A DNA stretch of 64,000 nucleotides from Opitutaceae bacterium BACL24 MAG-120322-bin51 (GCA_905182435.1 CAJJBN010000021.1:59335-123334); one strand, 5' to 3'. Shown: positions 10,435-19,723, counted from the first letter of the stretch. The notes: generated from the letters alone by a model not told the origin. Numbers and translations: made by a program.

Positions 10435-10908
10435 TTAAGCCTCTTCCTTCGTTTCAGCTGCAGTACATGCTGCCTCAACGATCTTGCCGCCAGCAGCCTC
10501 GATCGCGCTTTTTGCAGACGCGGAAACCTTAGAGACTGTTACCGTATATGCTTTCGACACTTCACCGTCACCAAGCAGCTTTACGCCTTGCTTGTTGTCA
10601 CGGATAAGACCGGCTGCGATCAAAGTTTCGCGAGAGACAAGGTCTCCTTCGAGCTTTGCGAGCTGGCCAAGGTTGACTAGCTGGTAGCTGACCTTGAAGT
10701 TGAAGTTGTTGAAGCCACGACATGGCAGTTTACGATAAAGTGGCATTTGACCACCTTCGAAACCGATACGGATACCACCACCAGAACGGGATTTTTGACC
10801 GTTATGGCCGCGCCCTGCTGTTTTACCGTGTCCACTACCTTCACCACGTCCAAGACGCTTAGTAGGATGGGTTGCCCCTTTAATTGTAGGAATGTTTTCG
10901 AGATTCAT
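10435..10908 (-). CDS. rplO: 50S ribosomal protein L15
   Basis: The N-terminal part is rich in Gly and basic residues (TKRLGRGEGSGHGKTAGRGH, then RSGGGIRIGFEGGQMPLYRK), which threads into 23S rRNA. The C-terminal globular domain is typical apart from a short TAAETKEEA tail. At 157 residues it is slightly long. It begins only 11 bp after the rpsE stop codon, so rpmD (L30), which normally lies between the two, is missing. Confidence 0.97.
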   Translation of the reverse strand: MNLENIPTIKGATHPTKRLGRGEGSGHGKTAGRGHNGQKSRSGGGIRIGFEGGQMPLYRKLPCRGFNNFNFKVSYQLVNLGQLAKLEGDLVSRETLIAAGLIRDNKQGVKLLGDGEVSKAYTVTVSKVSASAKSAIEAAGGKIVEAACTAAETKEEA

Positions 10909-10919
10909 TATAATAATCC

Positions 10920-11441
10920 TTATGCTTCAGCTTTATCACCAAAGCGGACGTTTTTAATTTCCTCGTTCGAACGTAGCTGCACGAGTGCTGCCATTGTCGC
11001 CTTGACCATTGCAAGGTGATTGTTCGAGCCGAGAGACTTGGAAAGAATGTTCTTGATGCCGACAGACTCGAGAACCGCGCGGCAACCGCCACCTGCGATT
11101 ACGCCTGTTCCGTCCGATGCCGGGCGAAGAAGAACTTTACCGCCGTCAGCTTCACCCAACACATGGTGTGGGATTGTGTCGCCGCGGAGTTTGATAGTAA
11201 TCAGGTTCTTTTTGGCTTGTTCTGTGCCTTTACGGATCGCTTCAGGAACTTCCTTAGCTTTGCCGTAACCGACTCCAACTTCACCCTTTTGATTACCTGT
11301 GACAACGAGTGCAGAGAAGCTGAAACGGCGACCGCCCTTAACAACTTTTGCACAACGGTTGATGTGAACCACCTTTTCAACGTATTCTGGTGCTTCTTCT
11401 GGCTCTTTCTTGTGAGAGAATGATCTATTTTGTCTGCTCAT
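10920..11441 (-). CDS. rpsE: 30S ribosomal protein S5
   Basis: The 173-residue protein carries the double-stranded-RNA-binding-like N-domain with [20 protein letters not shown] and [18 protein letters not shown], and the C-domain with [21 protein letters not shown]5 takes part in decoding accuracy and 30S assembly near S4 and S8. An AAGG Shine-Dalgarno lies 7 bp before the ATG. It lies between rplR and rplO in conserved order. Confidence 0.98.
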   Translation of the reverse strand: MSRQNRSFSHKKEPEEAPEYVEKVVHINRCAKVVKGGRRFSFSALVVTGNQKGEVGVGYGKAKEVPEAIRKGTEQAKKNLITIKLRGDTIPHHVLGEADGGKVLLRPASDGTGVIAGGGCRAVLESVGIKNILSKSLGSNNHLAMVKATMAALVQLRSNEEIKNVRFGDKAEA

Positions 11442-11450
11442 ATGGTAACC

Positions 11451-11804
11451 TTAGAATTGTAGACCACCTTCGCGGGCAGCTTCTGCAAATGATTTAACGC
11501 AACCGTGGTAGCGACGACCGGAGCGGTCAAAAACGACAGACTCGATGCCTGCAGCTTTTGCCTTCTCGGCAACTGTCTTACCGAGTGCAAGTGCACTCTC
11601 AGCGTTTGCCTTAAGAGTTGAATCTTTAGTAAGCGATGTAACGTAGACCATAGTGTGGCCCTTTACATCATCGATGCATTGCGCATAGATGTGCTTGTTA
11701 GAGAATGTGACAGCAAGACGTGGACGTTCGGCAGTGCCGTTGACCTTCTTGCGAATGCGCCATTTGCGCTTCTGTAAAAGAGATTTTTTCTTATCGAGTT
11801 TCAT
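11451..11804 (-). CDS. rplR: 50S ribosomal protein L18
   Basis: This 117-residue 5S rRNA-binding protein has the typical start (MKLDKKKSLLQKRKWRIRKK), TAERPRLAVTFSNKHIYAQC and the end FDRSGRRYHGCVKSFAEAAR. With L5 and L25-type proteins it attaches 5S rRNA to the central protuberance. A GAGG Shine-Dalgarno lies 9-10 bp upstream. It follows rplF by 16 bp. Confidence 0.98.
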   Translation of the reverse strand: MKLDKKKSLLQKRKWRIRKKVNGTAERPRLAVTFSNKHIYAQCIDDVKGHTMVYVTSLTKDSTLKANAESALALGKTVAEKAKAAGIESVVFDRSGRRYHGCVKSFAEAAREGGLQF

Positions 11805-11820
11805 GTTATGTATGCCTCAA

Positions 11821-12357
11821 TTAAGCGGATTTCTTACCCTCCTTACGACGGACGTATTTGCCGACGATGTGGACACCCTTGCCCTTATAAGGCTCGGCTG
11901 GGTAGTAATTAAAGATAGTCGCTGTGATTTCGCCAACCATGTGCTTATCAGCACCTTCGATTGTTAGCTTTGTATTTTCAGCGATTTTAACGGTGATACC
12001 TTCTGGGATAGTCAGGAGGCACGGGTGGGAGTAACCAAGTGCAAGGTCAAGAACGTTGCCAGTAAGGACAGCACGGAAGCCGACCCCCTTAAGAACGATC
12101 TCTTTCTTGTAGCCTTCAACAACGCCAATCACCATGTTATTGATGATGGAACGGACAGTGCCGAACATTGCTTTAGCATGACGACTGCTATCAGCAGGAG
12201 TCACTTTGATTACGCCGTCAGACAACTCGATGTTCGTAGAACGATCGAAAGTCTTTTCGAGTTTCCCCTTAGGGCCTTCAACGCGGATCGTGTGACCGTC
12301 AATAGTCACAGATGCCTTATCAAGGACGGGGATAGGAAGTTTACCAATTCTGCTCAT
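11821..12357 (-). CDS. rplF: 50S ribosomal protein L6
   Basis: The start was placed at the ATG at 12357, giving MSRIGKLPIPVL and 178 residues, the normal length. A longer open frame reaches 12426 but overlaps rpsH and adds non-homologous residues. Two L6 repeats are visible, with KGKLEKTFDR and the C-terminal RNA-binding GADKHMVGEITATIFNYYPA and PYKGKGVHIVGKYVRRKEGK. L6 lies near the sarcin-ricin loop and the factor-binding site. Confidence 0.97.
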   Translation of the reverse strand: MSRIGKLPIPVLDKASVTIDGHTIRVEGPKGKLEKTFDRSTNIELSDGVIKVTPADSSRHAKAMFGTVRSIINNMVIGVVEGYKKEIVLKGVGFRAVLTGNVLDLALGYSHPCLLTIPEGITVKIAENTKLTIEGADKHMVGEITATIFNYYPAEPYKGKGVHIVGKYVRRKEGKKSA

Positions 12358-12373
12358 TATAGTAGTCTCAGTA

Positions 12374-12775
<402 letters not shown>

Positions 12776-12817
12776 CTAACTAATGGGTTTTCAGTGGGTG
12801 TATTGTGCCTTGGTGGA

Positions 12818-13123
<306 letters not shown>

Positions 13124-13138
13124 GAGAAATTCTTTCTG

Positions 13139-13729
13139 TTATGCTTTAGCGGATGCGGCAGCTGCTTCTTCTTCGGCAACTTCAGCGCTTGTTTTACGGA
13201 ACGGCATGCCGAAGAGGGCGAGAAGCTCGCGACCTTCTTCGTCATTTTTTGCGCTCGTGTTGATGCAGATATCCATACCAATAGTCGCTGTAGTGCCATC
13301 AGAACTAATTTCAGGGAAGATCGAGTGATCGGAGACACCTAGAGTGTAGTTGCCTTGACCGTCGAGCTTTGCAGGAACGCCACGAAAGTCACGAATCGCT
13401 GGAAGCGAGATTTGGATGAGACGGTTAAGGAACTCATACATGGCACGGCCACGGAGTGTTACTTTAACGCCAATCGGCTGACCTTCACGAAGCTTGAAGT
13501 TCGAGATACTTAGCTTTGCTTTAGTGGTCACAGGACGTTGAGCAGCGATCTTACCGATCTCCTGGTTCACGTAAAGGATGTGGTTCTTGTCATCAGTCGC
13601 GCTGAAGCCCGAATTGATGACGATCTTTTTGATCGAAGGAACCTGGTGCTTATTCGCGTAACCGAACTTTTTTGTAAGCTCAGGAACGACTTTTTCGGCG
13701 TATTGTGTTTTAAGTGCTGGTATTTGCAT
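13139..13729 (-). CDS. rplE: 50S ribosomal protein L5
   Basis: The 196-residue protein has the L5 core: NKHQVPSIKKIVINSGFS, then KLREGQPIGVKVTLRGRAMY, IRDFRGVPAKLDGQGNYTLG and the IFPEI segment. It carries an extra Ala/Glu-rich C-terminus (EVAEEEAAAASAKA). It binds 5S rRNA and contacts P-site tRNA. It follows rplX after 108 bp, the longest gap within this part of the operon, with no gene or clear terminator in it. Confidence 0.97.
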   Translation of the reverse strand: MQIPALKTQYAEKVVPELTKKFGYANKHQVPSIKKIVINSGFSATDDKNHILYVNQEIGKIAAQRPVTTKAKLSISNFKLREGQPIGVKVTLRGRAMYEFLNRLIQISLPAIRDFRGVPAKLDGQGNYTLGVSDHSIFPEISSDGTTATIGMDICINTSAKNDEEGRELLALFGMPFRKTSAEVAEEEAAAASAKA

Positions 13730-13837
13730 CGGAGTTAAGCCGGATTTCTAGCCCGGCTATGTTTTGAATGGATTGACGATGTGATTTTGGAAAAGTGCGT
13801 GAAAATGAGTAAATTACTCATCCTGGCAAGCTTCCTT

Positions 13838-14080
13838 TTACTTAGTCTTGGCGTCGAACTTCTCAGCCAACACTACATTCGAGTAGTGAATCGGAGTTTC
13901 GCGTTCGACAGAACCGCCTTCGGGGTTCTCTTGAGACTTTGGCAGGAATTTAGTGATAAGACTGACGCCCTCGATCACGACGGACTGGCCAGACTTAACT
14001 GACAACACCTTACCGCGCTTGCCCTTGTGGGAGCCTGAGATGACGACGACTTCTTGTTCGCGTTTAATTGTTTTAGCCAT
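13838..14080 (-). CDS. rplX: 50S ribosomal protein L24
   Basis: An 80-residue KOW-domain protein (VVVISGSHKGKRGKVLSVKS) that starts 50S assembly near the tunnel exit. It has the best Shine-Dalgarno in the cluster, GGAGG ten bases before the ATG, placed inside the end of rplN. The two genes are 2 bp apart and are likely translationally coupled. It ends somewhat shorter than E. coli L24 but is otherwise complete. Confidence 0.97.
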   Translation of the reverse strand: MAKTIKREQEVVVISGSHKGKRGKVLSVKSGQSVVIEGVSLITKFLPKSQENPEGGSVERETPIHYSNVVLAEKFDAKTK

Positions 14081-14082
14081 GA

Positions 14083-14445
14083 TTAAAGGACCTCCGGTGC
14101 TAGAGAGATGATTTTCATGTATTTGGCACGGAGCTCACGAGCAACCGGTCCGAAAATACGTGTGCCCTTGGGGTTACCATCGGGCGTAAGAATAACAACT
14201 GCATTGTTATCAAAGCGAAGGTAGCTACCATCGCCGCGGCGAATTGGAGCTTTTGTGCGCACTACTACAGCACGAACAACTTCACCCTTTTTAACGGACG
14301 AGTCTGTGGATGCGACCTTGATATTGCAGACGATTACGTCTCCAACGTCAGCTGTGCGCTTGTTTTGACCTAGACGACGGATCATTTCCGCTTCCTTGGC
14401 ACCTGTGTTATCCGCGATAAAAACGCGGCTGTTCATCTGAATCAT
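14083..14445 (-). CDS. rplN: 50S ribosomal protein L14
   Basis: Exactly the family length (120 residues). It starts [20 protein letters not shown] and has [20 protein letters not shown] and [21 protein letters not shown]14 forms intersubunit bridge B8 and is the docking site for RsfS. A GGAG Shine-Dalgarno precedes the start by 8-9 bases. Confidence 0.98.
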   Translation of the reverse strand: MIQMNSRVFIADNTGAKEAEMIRRLGQNKRTADVGDVIVCNIKVASTDSSVKKGEVVRAVVVRTKAPIRRGDGSYLRFDNNAVVILTPDGNPKGTRIFGPVARELRAKYMKIISLAPEVL

Positions 14446-14488
14446 ATCTAAATCTCCGTTATACGGTTAAAAGTAATAAACTTAGAGC

Positions 14489-14767
14489 TTATGCTTCGTC
14501 GCCAACCTTCGGTGCTCTTTCGAGAACCTTAGTTACGCGCCAGCGTTTGAGCTTACTAAGAGGACGAGTTTCCATGATCTCAACCTTGTCACCAAGGAAG
14601 CAGTCATTTGTTTCGTCGTGTACGTGAACCACTGTCTTACGCTTAATTTCCTTACGGTAAAGCGGGTGTGGGATCTTGTAGAGGTAAGTGACTTTGATTG
14701 TCTTGTCACCGGAACGGCTAGTAACGGTGCCAATCAGGGACTTACGGGAATTGCGTGTTGCTTCCAT
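14489..14767 (-). CDS. rpsQ: 30S ribosomal protein S17
   Basis: A 92-residue OB-fold protein with the S17 signature: RNSRKSLIGTVTSRSGDKTI, YRKEIKRKTVVHVHDETNDC and IMETRPLSKLKRWRVTKVLE. It binds 16S helix 11. It follows rpmC by 21 bp and lacks a Shine-Dalgarno sequence. Confidence 0.97.
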   Translation of the reverse strand: MEATRNSRKSLIGTVTSRSGDKTIKVTYLYKIPHPLYRKEIKRKTVVHVHDETNDCFLGDKVEIMETRPLSKLKRWRVTKVLERAPKVGDEA

Positions 14768-14788
14768 AATAATAGTCGTCTGTTGAGA

Positions 14789-14995
14789 TTAAGCAGAGGC
14801 CGCAGCCAACTTTTTCTCTTTAAGAATAGTTTCGAGGCGTGCGATTTCGCGGCGCAGCTCGGTGAATTCGTGCGGGCGTTCGACCTGACCAGTCTGCTTG
14901 CGCAGGCGGAGGTGGACGTGTGCATCGTGCGTGTCGCGTAGTTTCTTTTCGATTTCTACTTCGGACATTTCGCGGATATCTTTTGTGGTGCTCAT
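14789..14995 (-). CDS. rpmC: 50S ribosomal protein L29
   Basis: A 68-residue helical protein with the family pattern: IREMSEVEIEKKLRDTHDAH, LRLRKQTGQVERPHEF and RREIARLETILKEKKL. It sits at the tunnel exit next to L23. An AAGGA Shine-Dalgarno lies 11 bp before the ATG. Confidence 0.96.
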   Translation of the reverse strand: MSTTKDIREMSEVEIEKKLRDTHDAHVHLRLRKQTGQVERPHEFTELRREIARLETILKEKKLAAASA

Positions 14996-15028
14996 ATTAA
15001 ATGATTCCTTTGGTAATGTTGGTTACGC

Positions 15029-15445
15029 TTAGTATTCTTCGCGAGTCACGAAGCGGCAGTGGAACGGAAGCTTGGTGTCAGCCAGGCGGAGTGCTTCTTG
15101 AGCAGCAGTCTGTGTGCAGCCTGCGATTTCGAAAAGCATTGTGCCGGGGCGGATCACAGCGACCCACTTTTCAACAGAACCCTTACCTTTACCCATACGA
15201 GTTTCAGCTGGCTTCTTTGTTACCGGTTTATGTGGAAAAACGCGGATCCAAACTTTACCCTTACGCTTGAGGCTACGTGTCATAGCGACACGAGCAGCTT
15301 CAATTTGTTGGGAAGTCATGCGACCACGAGTGAGGGATTGGATACCGAATTCGCCGAAAGCGAGCGCGTTACACGACTGGGCTGTTCCGTAGATGCGGCC
15401 AGTGTGAACTTTGCGGTATTTTGTGCGTGATGGAAGATATGCCAT
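15029..15445 (-). CDS. rplP: 50S ribosomal protein L16
   Basis: At 138 residues it has the normal length. It begins [20 protein letters not shown] and contains [40 protein letters not shown] and [21 protein letters not shown]16 helps position tRNA in the A and P sites. It lies between rpsC and rpmC in conserved order. Confidence 0.98.
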   Translation of the reverse strand: MAYLPSRTKYRKVHTGRIYGTAQSCNALAFGEFGIQSLTRGRMTSQQIEAARVAMTRSLKRKGKVWIRVFPHKPVTKKPAETRMGKGKGSVEKWVAVIRPGTMLFEIAGCTQTAAQEALRLADTKLPFHCRFVTREEY

Positions 15446-15492
15446 GGTTCGCTCAGTTTAAATGATTAAATATGTCTTAAGTGACGTGTGAA

Positions 15493-16125
15493 TTAAGCTT
15501 CGCCTTCCTCAGGAAGACAGATCCAGCATTTCACGCCGATGAGACCATAGACCGTGCTTGCTTCGCTGAAGCCATAGTTGATATTAGCGCGAAGTGTCTG
15601 AAGAGGCACCTTACCTTGGTGTTGACGCTCTGTACGAGCGATATCAGCACCACCGAGACGACCACCACACTGAATACGGATACCTTCCGCGCCCATTGCC
15701 ATTGTAGTCTGAACAGCGCGCTTCATCGCACGGCGGAAAGCGATACGACGCTCCAGTTGAAGGGCGACGTTCTCTGCTACTAGTTGAGCGGAGAGGTCCG
15801 GGCGTTTCACTTCCTGGATGTCGAGCATGATCTCCTTTTTGACGACCTTGTTCAGGCCATCCTTCAGTTTGTCGAGCTCTGCACCTTTACGGCCGATGAC
15901 AACACCAGGACGCGCAGTGAATATCTTCACACGAATACGGCCAGAGGCACGCTCGATAAAGATACGAGGCACAGATGCGTAACGCAGATTGCTCGTTAGA
16001 AATTTACGAATTTCGTAGTCTTCTTTAATGAAGCCTGGAAATTCTTGCTTAGATGCATACCAGCGTGAATCCCAGTCGCGGGTTACTGCAAGGCGGAAGC
16101 CGGTTGGATGAACTTTCTGTCCCAT
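15493..16125 (-). CDS. rpsC: 30S ribosomal protein S3
   Basis: At 210 residues it is slightly short compared with the 230-residue E. coli form; the tail is truncated after GVKCWICLPEEGEA. The KH domain (RPGVVIGRKGAELDKLKDGL) and the C-terminal domain (QLERRIAFRRAMKRAVQTTM, GRLGGADIARTERQHQGKVP) are intact. S3 lines the mRNA entry channel of the 30S head. Confidence 0.97.
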   Translation of the reverse strand: MGQKVHPTGFRLAVTRDWDSRWYASKQEFPGFIKEDYEIRKFLTSNLRYASVPRIFIERASGRIRVKIFTARPGVVIGRKGAELDKLKDGLNKVVKKEIMLDIQEVKRPDLSAQLVAENVALQLERRIAFRRAMKRAVQTTMAMGAEGIRIQCGGRLGGADIARTERQHQGKVPLQTLRANINYGFSEASTVYGLIGVKCWICLPEEGEA

Positions 16126-16148
16126 AATAAAATCGGTGTCGTGTTAAC

Positions 16149-16484
16149 TTAGGCTTCGTCTGTAAGGACGATACGGATGTTGCTTGTGGCCTTTTTGTAA
16201 GGATGCGCGGAACCGCGAGCTGCGGGGCGAAAACGCTTAAACGTAGGACCTTGCTCAACGACTGCAGACTCAATAGTGAGTGCATCCGATGATAGGTTGT
16301 TATTGTTTTCCGCGTTGGCGATTGCCGACTGAAGCGTTTTGCTGACGAGACGAGCTGACTTGCGCGGAATAAAGCGCAAGATTTCGACTGCTTCGGCAGC
16401 ATTACGGCCTTGGATGGCACGGGTGATATCGCGCACCTTGCGGGGCGACATACGGGCGTATTTGGTATAGGCTTGGACCTGCAT
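16149..16484 (-). CDS. rplV: 50S ribosomal protein L22
   Basis: At 111 residues it has the family pattern: YTKYARMSPRKVRDITRAIQ, FIPRKSARLVSKTLQSAIAN and the basic beta-hairpin GPTFKRFRPAARGSAHPYKK that reaches into the exit tunnel. It starts 5 bp after the stop of the inserted secreted protein gene instead of directly after rpsS, which breaks the usual rpsS-rplV neighbourhood. Confidence 0.97.
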   Translation of the reverse strand: MQVQAYTKYARMSPRKVRDITRAIQGRNAAEAVEILRFIPRKSARLVSKTLQSAIANAENNNNLSSDALTIESAVVEQGPTFKRFRPAARGSAHPYKKATSNIRIVLTDEA

Positions 16485-16489
16485 GAGAT

Positions 16490-16864
16490 TCAGCTGTTTT
16501 GAAGTGTTTTTACGCGGGCAATGTCTCCCGCTTGAATGGTGGAGTCGTCGACCAGCTCAAGAATAAGTGCTGCGGAGCGGTCGCTTCTAGATTCGATAAT
16601 AATCAATTCGCCGATCGATAGTGCACCGCGTGATACGCGGCATACCATTCCGAGGCGCATGCCTTGCTCTAGTCCGCCGTCAAGAATGACGACGTCTGCG
16701 GCAAGGGCAGGAACCACTGTCGAGACAGTGGCTGCGTTCGGGCTGTAGATCGACTCTTTGACGAAAGCGGGAACTTCCGCACGCACAACGCTACCGGCAA
16801 CCAGTGCTCCGAAAAGGAACAGGCTAGCGAGCTTTGAGTGGCGTTGTGCGGACAAAAGGTGCAT
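16490..16864 (-). CDS. Small secreted protein of unknown function inside the S10 operon
   Basis: A 124-residue protein encoded on the same strand between rpsS and rplV, 19 bp after the first and 5 bp before the second, so it must be transcribed with them. It has a signal peptide: basic N-terminus, hydrophobic LASLFLFGALVAGSVV and a likely cleavage after VRA (about residue 29). The mature part (about 50-120) has the strand-turn pattern VVILDGGLEQGMRLGMVCRV, then GELIIIESRSDRSAALILEL and IQAGDIARVKT. This resembles the C-terminal domain of flagellar assembly protein FlgT and similar small beta domains. No such gene belongs to the standard S10 operon. The resemblance is by eye; function unknown. 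Confidence 0.8.
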   Translation of the reverse strand: MHLLSAQRHSKLASLFLFGALVAGSVVRAEVPAFVKESIYSPNAATVSTVVPALAADVVILDGGLEQGMRLGMVCRVSRGALSIGELIIIESRSDRSAALILELVDDSTIQAGDIARVKTLQNS

Positions 16865-16883
16865 TACGTAATAAGAGGTTTAC

Positions 16884-17150
16884 TTATTTACTGGCGGCCT
16901 GGTGGCCCTTGAACGTGCGAGTTGGCGAGAACTCACCAAGCTTGTGGCCAACCATATTCTCAGTCACATAAACGGGCAGAAAGCTGCGACCATTGTGGAC
17001 GTTGAGGTTGAGACCGACGAAGTCAGGAGTGATCGTCGAACGACGAGACCAAGTTTGGATCGGCTTGCGATCGTTGCTGGCCTGAGCCACAGTTACCTTT
17101 TTGGCAAGATGCGGATCTACAAAGAAACCTTTTTTAATTGAACGAGACAT
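16884..17150 (-). CDS. rpsS: 30S ribosomal protein S19
   Basis: At 88 residues it matches the family: [72 protein letters not shown]. It forms a head complex with S13 near the intersubunit bridges. It follows rplB by 12 bp and has no Shine-Dalgarno sequence. Confidence 0.98.
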   Translation of the reverse strand: MSRSIKKGFFVDPHLAKKVTVAQASNDRKPIQTWSRRSTITPDFVGLNLNVHNGRSFLPVYVTENMVGHKLGEFSPTRTFKGHQAASK

Positions 17151-17162
17151 AGCTAAGAGAGT

Positions 17163-18011
17163 TTACTTTTTTTTCTTGAGCTGACGACCGTTACGGCGAA
17201 CGAGAATCTGCGAATTAGTTGGATTGGACTTCTTACGTGTCGGGAATCCCTTAGAGAGCTGACCCCAAGGAGACTGTGGGTGACCACCACCAGAAGTGCG
17301 GCCTTCACCACCACCCATAGGGTGATCGACAGGATTCATCGCAACACCACGAACGCGAGGGCGACGTCCGAGCCAGCGATTACGACCAGCCTTACCGAGG
17401 CTCTGTCCGCTGTGCTCATGATTGCCGACTTCACCGATCGTTGCACGGCAACGAGAGTTGAGAAAACGAATTTCACCGGAAGGCATCTTCACCGTCGCAC
17501 GATCACCATCAATCGAAACAAGCTGAGCGGATTGACCAGCAGAGCGGGCGATTTGAGCGCCACGGCCTGGGTGCAATTCGATTGCGTGAATCTTAGTTGC
17601 TGGCGGGATCACTGCGAGAGGCATACTGAAACCGGGTGAGAACTCGACGCGTTCGCTGGAGTTGATGAGCTTGTCGCCAGCCTTGACACCACGAGGTGCT
17701 AGGATGTAGCGCTTTTCACCATCTGCATAAGCGAGGAGAGCAATGTTAGCCGTGCGATTCGGATCATATTCGATTGCCTGCACGTTGGCTGGGATGTCCA
17801 GCTTATCGCGACGGAAGTCGATGATACGGTAAGCGCGCTTGTGACCACCACCACGACGACGAGAAGTGATACGGCCGTAGCAATTACGGCCCTTCTTCTT
17901 GTGGTTGTAAGTCGTGAGCTGACGCTCAGGCTTTTTCTTGGAGACGTCGGCCTTGTTTCGGATGAGGAAACGAGTGCCCGGAGTCAAAGGTCTGGATTTT
18001 ACGAGTGCCAT
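17163..18011 (-). CDS. rplB: 50S ribosomal protein L2
   Basis: At 282 residues this is the standard length. Signatures include YRIIDFRRDKLDIPANVQAI, the KOW-like GRGAQIARSAGQSAQLVSID and the C-terminal GVAMNPVDHPMGGGEGRTSG, containing the conserved His (about residue 229) near the peptidyl-transferase centre. L2 is required for subunit association. It lies between rplW and rpsS. Confidence 0.98.
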   Translation of the reverse strand: MALVKSRPLTPGTRFLIRNKADVSKKKPERQLTTYNHKKKGRNCYGRITSRRRGGGHKRAYRIIDFRRDKLDIPANVQAIEYDPNRTANIALLAYADGEKRYILAPRGVKAGDKLINSSERVEFSPGFSMPLAVIPPATKIHAIELHPGRGAQIARSAGQSAQLVSIDGDRATVKMPSGEIRFLNSRCRATIGEVGNHEHSGQSLGKAGRNRWLGRRPRVRGVAMNPVDHPMGGGEGRTSGGGHPQSPWGQLSKGFPTRKKSNPTNSQILVRRNGRQLKKKK

Positions 18012-18032
18012 GATATTTAGGTCTCTTTCGTC

Positions 18033-18323
18033 TTAGACGAGTTCGATCTTATCTCCTTCCTTAAGGCTAACAATGGCCTTTTTCAGGCCACCTTTAGTGC
18101 CAGGACGACCACCACGGGAGCGGTCTGTCTTAGCTTTAGGCTTTCTGTTAAGAATGTTTACTTTGGTTACTGATACGTTGAATACCTTCTCCACTGCACG
18201 AGCGACTTCCTTGCGGTTTGCGCGAGGATTCACTTCGAAAGTGTATTGGTTCAAGTTAGCGGCAAGGTTTGCAGCTTTCTCAGTAACGCGGAATTCGCGT
18301 AGAATAGTATTTGCAATAATCAT
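18033..18323 (-). CDS. rplW: 50S ribosomal protein L23
   Basis: A 96-residue tunnel-exit protein that binds trigger factor and SRP. The family pattern is seen in ILREFRVTEKAANLAANLNQ, YTFEVNPRANRKEVARAVEK and VFNVSVTKVNILNRKPKAKT. Its start codon overlaps the last base of rplD, so translation is probably coupled. A GGAAG Shine-Dalgarno lies upstream. Confidence 0.97.
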   Translation of the reverse strand: MIIANTILREFRVTEKAANLAANLNQYTFEVNPRANRKEVARAVEKVFNVSVTKVNILNRKPKAKTDRSRGGRPGTKGGLKKAIVSLKEGDKIELV

Positions 18324-18958
18324 TACTTACTTCCGTTTGCACGAGCGATGATAGTTTCGATGCCCTTAGCGCTCACAATAATGTGGCGGTAGCGGACAAC
18401 ATCGAGAGTGCTGAGGTTACCTGCTTCAGCGAGGGAAAGTCCGTCGATGTTGCGAGCAGCCAGTGCAGCATTAGTTTCAAAAGCATCGTCGATGATCAAA
18501 ACCTTACCGTGCTTAGGAAGCACAGCGGTAAGAACCTTGTCGAACAGCTTAGTCTTAGGCTCTTTTACTTCGAAAGCCTCGATTACAGAAATACCACCGT
18601 CTGTTGCGCGATTAAAAAGCGCACGTCTGAAAGCAAGTGCCTTCATCTTGGTGTTAATCTTTTGTGAGTAGTCGCGTGGCTTTGGTCCGTGCGCAACACC
18701 ACCATGGCGTTGATGCGGAACGCGGCGTGAACCCTGACGAGCCGTGCCACTGCCCTTTTGACGGAAAAGCTTCTTACCAGAACCGCTCACTTCAGCGCGT
18801 GTCTTGGTGCAAGCATTGCCTTGGCGAAGATTCGCCTGGTGGGCGATGACTACCTGACGAAGAGCAGCGATGCCCTTATCGTCGGTGAAAGCGGGAAACG
18901 CTGAGAATTCCTTCTCTTCGCTCTTAGTCCCGTCAGCTGTGTATACATTAAGTTTCAT
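18323..18958 (-). CDS. rplD: 50S ribosomal protein L4
   Basis: At 211 residues it has normal length. The tunnel loop segment KTRAEVSGSGKKLFRQKGSG followed by ARQGSRRVPHQRHGGVAHGP is clear, and the globular domain holds ALAARNIDGLSLAEAGNLST. In gamma-proteobacteria L4 represses the S10 operon through the leader before rpsJ; here rpsJ is elsewhere, so any such control would act before rplC. It follows rplC by 18 bp. Confidence 0.97.
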   Translation of the reverse strand: MKLNVYTADGTKSEEKEFSAFPAFTDDKGIAALRQVVIAHQANLRQGNACTKTRAEVSGSGKKLFRQKGSGTARQGSRRVPHQRHGGVAHGPKPRDYSQKINTKMKALAFRRALFNRATDGGISVIEAFEVKEPKTKLFDKVLTAVLPKHGKVLIIDDAFETNAALAARNIDGLSLAEAGNLSTLDVVRYRHIIVSAKGIETIIARANGSK

Positions 18959-18976
18959 CTTAGTATGTCCCTTCGA

Positions 18977-19621
18977 TTACGCCTTATTGGCTTTTGTTTT
19001 AATCGCAGTGCGGACGGTGACAAGGCCACCACGTGAGCCAGGAATGCTGCCCTTAACAAGGATCAGATTCTTTTCGGCAATCACTTTAACAACTTCAAGG
19101 TTTTGAACAGTGCGCGAAACATCACCCATGTGACCTGGCATTTTCTTACCCTTGATAACGTGGCCGGGCCACTGACACATACCATAAGAACCACCACGAC
19201 GGTGGAACATGGAACCGTGGGATGCAGGACCACCAGCAAAACCGTAGCGCTTCACAACACCTTGGAAGCCGCGCCCCTTAGTTGTCGCGATGACGTCAAT
19301 TTTCTGGCCAGCTTCAAAGTGCTCAACTGTCAGCACATCGCCGAGGTTGATTTCAGTGTCACCATTAGTGCGGAACTCACTGAGTTCTGCAACCGGCTCA
19401 ACTCCAGCTTTTTTGAAGTGTCCAAGAGCTGCCTTAGTCAGGCGGTGCTCCTTTTGCTGACGGAAGCCAATTTGAATGGCGTCGTATCCGTCGATTTCAG
19501 TCGACTTGACCTGTGTGACCGGGCAAGGACCTGCTTCGATGACAGTAACAGGAATCAAACGATTTGCATCGTCGAATACCTGCGTCATACCTATCTTTTT
19601 ACCAAGTAGGGCTATGTTCAT
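18977..19621 (-). CDS. rplC: 50S ribosomal protein L3
   Basis: At 214 residues it has the typical start (MNIALLGKKIGMTQVFDD), TKGRGFQGVVKRYGFAGGPA, SHGSMFHRRGGSYGMCQWPG and KMPGHMGDVSRTVQNLEVVK. The Gln in the MCQWPG loop corresponds to the methylated Gln of E. coli L3. In this genome rplC, not rpsJ, heads the S10 operon. There is no Shine-Dalgarno upstream; a stable hairpin sits 12 bases before the ATG instead. Confidence 0.97.
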   Translation of the reverse strand: MNIALLGKKIGMTQVFDDANRLIPVTVIEAGPCPVTQVKSTEIDGYDAIQIGFRQQKEHRLTKAALGHFKKAGVEPVAELSEFRTNGDTEINLGDVLTVEHFEAGQKIDVIATTKGRGFQGVVKRYGFAGGPASHGSMFHRRGGSYGMCQWPGHVIKGKKMPGHMGDVSRTVQNLEVVKVIAEKNLILVKGSIPGSRGGLVTVRTAIKTKANKA

Positions 19622-19632
19622 AATACTAATAG

Positions 19633-19668
19633 GCAGGTGGAGCGGAGTGCTCCGTTTGCGAGACCTGC
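19633..19668 (-). promoter_or_regulatory. Leader hairpin just before rplC
   Basis: On the minus strand GCAGGT and ACCTGC pair as outer arms about 24 bases apart. A second pairing, GGAGCA-type with TGCTCC, can form inside. It ends 11 bases before the rplC start, where a Shine-Dalgarno would normally be. A role in control of the operon is inference. Confidence 0.45.
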
Positions 19669-19723
19669 GTTAGTGGTTAAAATAAAATGTGATTTATCGC
19701 CTCAGATGGGAAGCGAGCGACGG

